NCBI GenBank assembly: GCA_036566925.1
Contig: DATCVI010000141.1
Span: 1 to 7,214 of the forward strand
Direction of reading: 5' to 3'
DNA from: Stenotrophomonas_A sp036566925
GTDB lineage: Bacteria; Pseudomonadota; Gammaproteobacteria; Xanthomonadales; Xanthomonadaceae
Length of the DNA stretch: 7,214 nucleotides
The position numbers and the translations under genes were made by a program. Positions 1 to 5,700 of this stretch are shown in pieces; positions within the stretch are counted from its first letter, which is position 1, and each line of letters starts with the position of its first letter. The notes beneath the pieces are model-generated. The model saw only the letters and a list, made by a program, of their open reading frames with translations, had not been told where the DNA came from and made no database searches.

Positions 1-75
1 GTGAAGCGCGGCGACCTGCTGCGGATTTCCTATACCGAGGCCGTCGCGGTGGACATTCGCGAAGTCGGACCTTGA
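1..75 (+). CDS. C-terminal end of an unidentified protein (5' part outside window)
   Basis: Reading frame 1 is open from the first base and stops with TGA at 73-75, giving 24 residues that end TEAVAVDIREVGP. The short tail (KRGDLLRISYTEAVAV) has alternating hydrophobic residues and reads like the last beta-strands of a small beta-rich domain. I do not recognise the family with any certainty. The GTG at base 1 is probably an internal valine at an arbitrary cut rather than a start, since a 24-residue protein of this composition would be unusual. The gap to the next gene is 99 bp and contains a possible promoter, so this gene is probably not in the same operon as the kinase. No U-rich terminator follows it; only a weak 6-bp hairpin (81-86 with 97-102) is visible. 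Confidence 0.6.
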   Translation: MKRGDLLRISYTEAVAVDIREVGP

Positions 76-115
76 TTCCTCCGCCGTGCACCGAACCGGC
101 GGGCGTGGGCAGCCG

Positions 116-145
116 CTGAAATACCGGCCGCGATCGTCGCATAAT
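116..145 (+). promoter_or_regulatory. Possible sigma-70 promoter of the kinase-regulator operon
   Basis: CTGAAA (116-121, four of six matches to TTGACA) and CATAAT (140-145, five of six matches to TATAAT) are separated by 18 bases. Transcription would start near 152, leaving a leader of about 23 bases before the TTG at 175. The -10 box lies in the loop of the inverted repeat at 128-165. This was found by eye and the -35 match is only moderate. Confidence 0.4.
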
Positions 146-165
146 CCCCTCGGGGACGATCGCGG
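128..165. repeat. Perfect 11-bp inverted repeat over the kinase promoter
   Basis: CCGCGATCGTC at 128-138 is the exact reverse complement of GACGATCGCGG? read in order as GACGATCGCGG at 155-165, with a 16-base gap (139-154). The left arm falls in the promoter spacer and the right arm just after the predicted transcription start. This arrangement would suit a dimeric repressor or autoregulator site. It could also form a stem at the 3' end of the upstream transcript, but no T run follows the right arm, so an intrinsic terminator is less likely. Confidence 0.6.
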
Positions 166-174
166 ATAAAGATT

Positions 175-1560
175 TTGTCAGTCAGCACTGAAATCAAACG
201 GTGGGTGGCAGTACTGAAATGGCCGGTGGCATGGTTGCGTGCCGCCCCGATTGCCGATCCGGTGGACAGACGCAACGCCACGATGCTGCAAGTGGTGTTG
301 CTGTTGCTGGGAACGCTGCCGCCGCTGGCCTGGGTCTACCGCGCCACGGCCATCGCAACGCCCTGGCGCCCGGGCGAACTCACCAGCCTGGCGCTGAGCG
401 TGGTGTTCAGCGCGGTAGCCCTATTCGGCGTGGTCCTGATCCGCTGGGGCAGGTATCGCTGGGCCGCTTATCAGCTGCTCGGCGTGTTCGCCATTTCAGT
501 GTGCGCCAGCTATGCCGCCGGTGGCTTCGGCAGCCAGCGCTTCGAGCAACCGGTACTGACCATTCCGCTGGCGATCGCCGCGCTGGCGGTCGGGCGGCCG
601 GCGCTGTGGGCCATGTTCGTCGCGATCATGGTGGCGTTCTGGCTTGGCGTGCGCACCGACCTGCCGCAGGACGCGTTTGGCGATGCGGTTATCAGCGGCG
701 CGATCTTCCTGCTGATCGCGCTCATCTTCGATCGCACTTCGGCTGCGTTGCGGCAAGCGCTGGGCGACGCGCAACTGCGTGCCGAACAGCTCGACGTCGC
801 CCATGCCACCTTGCAGCGCGAAGTGGCCGAGCGCCGGAATACGGAAGATCAACTGGTCAATGCGCGCAAGGTCGAGGCGGTGGCGCGGTTGGCCGCCGGG
901 CTCAATCACGATTTCAATCACCTGCTCAGCCTGGTCTCCGGCTATGTGCGCAAGGCGCGTCGCGCCAGCGACGCACGAGCACAGGCCGAGGCGCTCGACG
1001 GCATCGAATCGGCGGCCAGCCGCGCGGCGGCGATCAGCGGCAAACTGCTCAACTTCAGCCGGCCGGACGACAGCCAGGTCGAAGCGCTCGATCTCGGTGC
1101 GCTGGTGTCATCGTTGCGCCCGCTGCTGCGGCAGACGCTGAAGCCGCAGATCCAGTTGCAGGTGGACGTCGCCGAAGGGCTGTGGGTGGATTTCGATCGC
1201 CAGCAGCTGGAACTGATCCTGCTCAACCTGGTCGGCAATGCCGACGAGGCGCTGAGCGCCGGTGGCCGGGTCGAACTGAGCGCGCGGCAGCACGGCAATG
1301 CGGTGCAATTGCGTTGTCGCGATGACGGCCCCGGTATCGCCGAGGCACTGCGTAGCCGCGTCTTCGAGGCATTCTTTACCACCAAGCCGGGGAGCGGTGC
1401 CGGCCTGGGCCTGGCGATGGCGCAGGGGTTGATGGAACGCCATGGCGCGCGCATCGCTATCGAAGCGGGCTCGACGCATGGCGCCAGCTTCCTGCTGGAA
1501 TTCCCGCCCAGCCGCGCGCATACGCCTGGCGAGCCGGCCCTGGTCGACGATCGCGCATGA
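175..1560 (+). CDS. Membrane sensor histidine kinase (HDFN-type)
   Basis: A 461-residue inner-membrane kinase that should autophosphorylate on a histidine and pass the phosphate to the regulator encoded next. Six hydrophobic segments (about residues 38-56, 71-90, 97-113, 126-140, 142-158 and 171-185) form an integral membrane sensor with no large periplasmic loop. A charged, probably coiled-coil linker follows (about 188-230). The dimerisation box has the phospho-acceptor H245 in HDFNHLL, where HDFNNLL is more usual. The ATPase domain shows the N box (NLVGNADEAL, 351-360), G1 (DDGPGI, 383-388), F box (FEAFFTTK, 397-404) and G2 (GSGAGLGLAM, 406-415), so it looks fully active. TTG at 175 is used because the frame is closed at 142-144 and no ATG occurs before codon 37 (283). 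A GGA at 164-166 is a weak ribosome-binding site, so the start is uncertain. The ligand cannot be inferred. Confidence 0.93.
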   Translation: MSVSTEIKRWVAVLKWPVAWLRAAPIADPVDRRNATMLQVVLLLLGTLPPLAWVYRATAIATPWRPGELTSLALSVVFSAVALFGVVLIRWGRYRWAAYQLLGVFAISVCASYAAGGFGSQRFEQPVLTIPLAIAALAVGRPALWAMFVAIMVAFWLGVRTDLPQDAFGDAVISGAIFLLIALIFDRTSAALRQALGDAQLRAEQLDVAHATLQREVAERRNTEDQLVNARKVEAVARLAAGLNHDFNHLLSLVSGYVRKARRASDARAQAEALDGIESAASRAAAISGKLLNFSRPDDSQVEALDLGALVSSLRPLLRQTLKPQIQLQVDVAEGLWVDFDRQQLELILLNLVGNADEALSAGGRVELSARQHGNAVQLRCRDDGPGIAEALRSRVFEAFFTTKPGSGAGLGLAMAQGLMERHGARIAIEAGSTHGASFLLEFPPSRAHTPGEPALVDDRA

Positions 1561-2285
1561 GCGAGGCGTTGCTGCACGGACTGCGCATCGCGGTGGTCGA
1601 GGACGATGCCGAACTGGCGACGTTGATCGTGGACGAATTGCATCTGGTTGGTGCCCAGGTGCAGGCGTTGCCGAGCGCCGAAGCGTTGTACCGGCAGCTA
1701 CTGGCGCACGCTTTCGATCTGGTGGTGCTCGATGTCGGCCTGCCCGGCGAGGACGGTTATGCGGTGGCGGCACATTTGCGCGCGGCGTCTCCGCACGTAG
1801 GCATCGTCATGCTGACCGGCAGGTCGGCCGGCACCGATATGGTCCAGGGGCTGTTGCAGGGGGCCGACCTCTATCTTGTCAAACCCTTGGACGTGCCGCT
1901 GTTGACCGCTGCGTTGTCCAGTTTGTGGCGGCGATTGGCGCCAGCGATGCCGGTGGTCGCGACCGTCCCGACTGCTGCCGACGATCCGGGCGAGTGGCGG
2001 CTGAGCGCGGACGCCTGGACGCTGCACGCGCCCGGTGCGCGCACGCTGTCGCTCAGTGCTGCCGAGCGCGCGTTGCTGATGCAATTGTTCGCGCGCCGCG
2101 GTGAACCGGTATCGCGAACGGCGTTGATCGCGGCGATTTCACCCAAGGCGCCAGCGGCGTTCGATCCGCATCGGCTGGAAGTGCTGGTGCATCGGCTGCG
2201 CACGCGTATCGAATCGGCGTGTGGTCGCAAGTTGCCGTTGCGCGCGGTGCGCGGCAACGGTTATCTATTGGCCGAAAGCGCATAG
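1557..2285 (+). CDS. OmpR/PhoB-family response regulator
   Basis: A 242-residue two-domain DNA-binding regulator, the probable partner of the kinase upstream. The receiver domain (about 8-122) carries the acidic pocket E15-D16-D17, the expected phospho-acceptor D59 in LDVGLPG, the switch threonine T87 (MLTGR) and the conserved lysine K109 (LVKP). After a linker of roughly 25 residues, a winged-helix domain (about 147-240) shows the family pattern: LSAAERALLMQLF for the first helix, LEVLVHRLRTRI for the recognition helix and VRGNGYLL for the terminal beta-hairpin. All phosphorylation residues are present, so normal phospho-control is expected. The ATG overlaps the kinase stop by 4 bases (ATGA), which implies translational coupling and one transcript. 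The target genes are not shown by the sequence; the operon itself and the large gene at 2706 are the obvious local candidates. Confidence 0.95.
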   Translation: MSEALLHGLRIAVVEDDAELATLIVDELHLVGAQVQALPSAEALYRQLLAHAFDLVVLDVGLPGEDGYAVAAHLRAASPHVGIVMLTGRSAGTDMVQGLLQGADLYLVKPLDVPLLTAALSSLWRRLAPAMPVVATVPTAADDPGEWRLSADAWTLHAPGARTLSLSAAERALLMQLFARRGEPVSRTALIAAISPKAPAAFDPHRLEVLVHRLRTRIESACGRKLPLRAVRGNGYLLAESA

Positions 2286-2300
2286 CGCGACTGGCATGAA

Positions 2301-2319
2301 ACTGACGCGCCGCGTCAGT
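2301..2319. repeat. 19-nt palindrome after the regulator gene, possible terminator stem or operator
   Basis: ACTGACGCG (2301-2309) and CGCGTCAGT (2311-2319) are perfect inverted arms around a single C. As RNA this would be an 8-bp stem with a GCC loop, only 15 bases beyond the regulator stop. The following bases (CGCTGACG) contain no T run, so it is not a classic intrinsic terminator. It may protect the 3' end of the mRNA, act with Rho, or be a protein-binding site. A second, overlapping 5-bp hairpin (GTCAG with CTGAC, 2314-2326) could compete with it. Confidence 0.5.
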
Positions 2320-2384
2320 CGCTGACGAGACACTCGCGCCCGCGCGACCAAGCGCACTGCGCGCGTTTGTGCGCAACGAACGCA

Positions 2385-2400
2385 GCACGCACGCACGCAC
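2385..2400. repeat. Tetranucleotide run (GCAC) x 4
   Basis: Four perfect head-to-tail copies of GCAC occupy 16 bases in non-coding DNA, about 305 bp upstream of the start of the giant gene. Such tracts can change length by slipped-strand mispairing, but four copies is short and it lies far from the predicted promoter, so any effect on expression is speculative. Confidence 0.6.
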
Positions 2401-2418
2401 CGCGCCATCGGTGCGGCC

Positions 2419-2455
2419 AAGTTTGAACTATTTAATTCGCGCCATTTTTTTGACA
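2419..2455. promoter_or_regulatory. AT-rich patch with T7 run and TTGACA
   Basis: This stretch is markedly AT-rich against its GC-rich surroundings. It contains an imperfect palindrome GAACTATTTAATTC (2425-2438, five of seven pairs), a T7 run (2445-2451) and a perfect TTGACA (2450-2455). No suitable -10 box follows the TTGACA at 16-19 bases, so it is better read as a protein-binding or DNA-bending element about 90 bp upstream of the promoter at 2544 than as a promoter itself. Confidence 0.35.
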
Positions 2456-2504
2456 GCGCGTGCAAAGCGCTGCCACGCAAATGCTTTCGTCGGCAGCGCG
2501 TGCA
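2454..2504. repeat. 11-bp direct repeat spaced 40 bp, with a local inverted repeat
   Basis: CAGCGCGTGCA occurs at 2454-2464 and again at 2494-2504, a start-to-start spacing of 40 bp, close to four helical turns. The first copy also forms an inverted repeat with GCGCTG at 2467-2472 (7-base loop). Same-face direct repeats upstream of a promoter are a typical arrangement for OmpR-family regulators, so this is a candidate site for the regulator encoded just upstream. The match is seen; the function is inferred. Confidence 0.4.
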
Positions 2505-2543
2505 TGCGCGTGCGCGAATGTGAGAAAGGGTGAGCCAACGGTA

Positions 2544-2572
2544 TTGACGAAGTGTGGGCGAGTGCGCAGAAT
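2544..2572 (+). promoter_or_regulatory. Likely sigma-70 promoter of the giant DUF11 gene
   Basis: TTGACG (2544-2549, five of six) and CAGAAT (2567-2572, four of six) are separated by exactly 17 bases. Initiation near 2579 would give a leader of about 127 bases before the ATG at 2706. The weak -10 box is compatible with an activator-dependent promoter. Confidence 0.45.
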
Positions 2573-2640
2573 CCGCGCCGCTCTTCGTACGTGACGTTCG
2601 TCGCAGATCGGAGCGCAACTCGAACCCGGCCATCGACGAC

Positions 2641-2661
2641 GCCCGCGATACACGCGCGGGC
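2641..2661 (+). other. GC-rich hairpin in the inferred 5' leader of the giant gene
   Basis: GCCCGCG (2641-2647) pairs perfectly with CGCGGGC (2655-2661) across a 7-base loop, giving a stable stem ending 29 bases before the ribosome-binding site. A 10-bp perfect palindrome GCCTCGAGGC (2660-2669) abuts it. No U run follows, so a terminator is unlikely; it could affect mRNA stability or ribosome access. I see no match to a known riboswitch. Confidence 0.4.
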
Positions 2662-2690
2662 CTCGAGGCTGCGGGTCCGTTTATCGCGAC

Positions 2691-2696
2691 AGGGGA
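2691..2696 (+). promoter_or_regulatory. Ribosome-binding site that fixes the start at 2706
   Basis: AGGGGA lies nine bases before the ATG at 2706 and is the best Shine-Dalgarno-like match in the area. It supports this start and so the unusually long n-region of the signal peptide, because no later in-frame ATG occurs before the hydrophobic core. Confidence 0.65.
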
Positions 2697-2705
2697 AGAC
2701 CAGAG

Positions 2706-5700
2706 ATGACCGATCTGAAACGCGGTGGCCGCGAGGCCTCCCGGTGGGCGCGTGCGCGCACGATTCATGGATGCAGCGCAATCTTCAGCGCACGCACTGG
2801 GTGGCGGATCGTGCTCGCTGCGGTCTTCTCCGTGCCGGCGCTCGCGTTCGCCGCCGACCTGCAGATCACCAACCTTTCCGACACCGGCTACGACCCCACG
2901 CCGGCGGGCAGCAATGTCGTCTACAGCGTCACCGTAGAGAACAGCGCCGCCGACACCGTCGCCAATGCAGTGGCGATCTTCGACCTGCCGGCCGGTGCAC
3001 TGGCTGCCGCACCGCTGCCGAGCTTCTGCAGCGTCTCGGTCGCCAATGTGCGCCGCGTCGAATGCCGCGTCGGTACGCTCGTGGGTACGTTCACCGACCC
3101 TGACGGCGCGGTGACCTTTCAGCTGCCCATCTCCACCGTCGGTATCGCGCCCGGCACGATGCAGATCCGCGGTGCCATCGGTTTCCAGAGCGCCCTGCCG
3201 GCCGGCAATACCCAGATCAGCACGATCACCGATGCCGATCCGTTCTTCGCCAGCGATACCAATGCCGCCAACAACCGGCGGATCGAGGCCACCACGCTGG
3301 ATTCGGCTGGCGATCTCAGCATCGAGAAGCTCGCCACGCCCGATCCGGTCGTCGCCGGTGCGGAGATCACCTACACCATCACCGTGCGCAACGCCGGCCC
3401 CAGTGCATCGGCCGGTTTCAACGTCGTCGACGACCTGCCGGCCGCGGTGCAGTACGTGGCCAACAGCTTCAGTGGCAGCGGCTGGACCTTCAACCCGGCC
3501 ACGATGACCGCCACTCACGCCACCGCAGTGGCCTCCGGTGGCAGCAGCAGCTTCAGTTTTCGCGCGCGCGTGACCGCGGGCAGCGGCAACGTGGTCAACA
3601 CCGCACGCGTGCAGGCCGGTACCACGCCGGACCCGCTCCTGGACAACAACACCGGCACGGTGACCACCACCATTACCGCCGGTGCCGACCTCGGCCTGAC
3701 CAAGAGCGCGACCCCGGCGCCGGCCATCTCCGGCCAGCCGGTCACCTTCAACGTGCAGGTCCGCAACCAGGGCCCGAGCGCGGCGGTGAATCCGCGTTTC
3801 GTCGACAACCTGCCCACGGGTTTCGTGGTGACCGGCGGCACTGCGCCCGCCGGTTGGACCTGCAGCAACAGCAATGCCGACACCACCCGCACCTGCGCGC
3901 TCAACGGCAGCCTGGCGGTGGGCGCGGTCGCCAACTTCACTATCGCAAGCGTGGTCCCGGCAGCGGGCACCAACAGCAGCGGCAACGTGACCAACAGTGC
4001 TACCGCCAGTGCCGACACGCCCGACCCGAACGGCGTGGACAACACCGGCAGCACCACCTTCACGGTGCTGGCCGACGGCGCCGACTTGTCGTTGCAGAAG
4101 ACCAAGACCCCGGCGCTGGTGCCGGTGTGGAGCGGCATCGGCAGCGATCTCGACAGCCGCATGACCAGCAATATCGACGTGCGCAACCTCGGTCCGCGCG
4201 CAGCCAGCGGCCAGGTGCAGGTCGTCGACGCACTGGCCACCGGCGAGGAACTGCTGCAGAACGACGGCAGCGTGGCACAACCCGGTGTGTCGTTCGCCAG
4301 CGGCGCCTGGACCTGCACGGTCGACGTTCTCTACAGCCTGGGCACCCCGCAACACGTGACCTGCGACCTCGGCGCTGGCGCACTGCCGGTGGCCGTCGGT
4401 GCAACGGCACCGCGACTGCAATTGCTCACGCGCGCGCGTTCTTCGGCGGCAAGCCTGCTCAACAACGCCTGCACCGGCGGCTCGGGCGGCTCGATCGAAC
4501 CGCTCACCGGCAACGGCATCGACCGCGACCCGGAGCCGGGCAACGACTGCTCCGGCGCAGGTACCCGCACTACCGACGAACGCGCCGACCTGGTCATCAG
4601 CAAGCAGACCAACGGCCCGGGCGAAGCCGACAACGTGCTGGCCGCGAACCAGGACACGCTGACCTACACGCTCACGGTGACCAACAACGGGCCGGACGCG
4701 ACCACCGGCGTCGTCGTCAACGACACCGTGCCGGGCTTTGTGTCCGGCCGCACCCAGCTCAGCGTGACCAGTGCGCCGGTCGGCTGGCAGTGCAACATCA
4801 CCGGCGCCTCGGTGGCGTGCAGCTCGGGCACTACCGCGCTGGCGAACCAGCAGACCGTGCAGATCGTCATCCAGGTCAGGCGCGCGCTGTTCGATAGCTA
4901 CTCGCAAGGCAGCACCGCCTGTGGCGGCAGCAATGTCACTGGCGCGTACTGCAATACCGCCGGTGTCGGCATCAATGCCGCCGTCGCCGGTTCGGTGGGC
5001 GAGCTCAACGGCAGCAACAACCAGGCCTCGGACTGGATCCGCATCGCGCGCGTGGCCAACGTCGTCACCAGCGCCAAGACCATCGCTTCGGGCACGCCGG
5101 GCCGTGCGGGCGTCAACACCACCTACGTGATGTCCTACGTCAACCAGGGTCCGTCCTCGGTACCGGGGGTGATCCTGCGCGACGTGTTCACGCTGCCGGC
5201 CAACGATTCCGGCTTCGTGTTGATCTCGGCGCAACGCACCGGCGCCGGGACGCGCGCCTGTACCGCTACCGCCGGTGCCGGCGTTACCGTCACCGCCACC
5301 GCTGGCGGCAATTCGTACGCCAATACCAGCGGCGCGCCGGCCCAGGTGAGTGTGGTGTGTCCCGCGCTGCCGAACCTGGCCAACCAGCAGACCGAAACCC
5401 TGCAGGTAGTGATCCGCCCCAACGTCAACGCCGCCAACACCGGGCGCCAGTTCGACAACATCGCCGACTTCGTCATCGACCTCGATGGCGACGGCCAGGG
5501 CGATCCGACCGCCGGCACCGACGGCGACGGCAACACCTACGATTTCAACAACAACACCGGCGACGACAGCAAGAGCGCGCAACTGCCGTTCGAGAGCGGG
5601 CAGGTCGACCTGATCACCAACAAGATCGACACCGGCTTCAGCGGTGGCGTCGATCCGCTCGGCTTCGACGCGGTGAATGCGGCGGCGAACCTGATCACCT

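Larger units (their letters stand above)
2286..2705. other. 420-bp intergenic region, structured, no convincing gene
   Basis: No reading frame here has both a good ribosome-binding site and a protein-like product. Short antisense frames are arginine-rich and lie in GC-rich sequence, as shadows do. The region instead holds a palindrome (2301-2319), an imperfect inverted repeat TGCGC/GCGCA (2358-2362 with 2371-2375), a tetranucleotide run (2385-2400), an AT-rich patch (2419-2455), an 11-bp direct repeat (2454-2504), a promoter candidate (2544-2572) and a leader hairpin (2641-2661). Its size and content suggest complex regulation of the downstream gene. Confidence 0.7.

Noticed and set aside
1..75. 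A complete 24-residue small gene starting with GTG at base 1
   Set aside because: The start coincides with the window edge and nothing upstream is visible to support it; the tail of a longer gene is simpler.
81..102. Hairpin CCGCCG/CGGCGG after the first gene as an intrinsic terminator
   Set aside because: The stem is only 6 bp with a 10-base loop and no T run follows.
201..1325. A 374-codon frame on the + strand inside the kinase gene
   Set aside because: The product is Arg/Ala/Gly-rich without domains, whereas the overlapping frame encodes all the histidine kinase motifs.
2450..2478. Perfect TTGACA as a -35 box
   Set aside because: No -10-like hexamer lies 16-19 bases downstream (the sequence there is GC-rich), so it is not reported as a promoter.
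2579..2705. A riboswitch, for example of the c-di-GMP type, in the leader of the giant gene
   Set aside because: I looked for the conserved core segments of known classes and found none; only a simple hairpin is visible. A covariance-model search would decide.
2766..2777. Cys at residue 23 of the giant protein as a lipoprotein cleavage site
   Set aside because: The preceding residues IHG do not fit a lipobox, and the cysteine precedes rather than follows the hydrophobic core.
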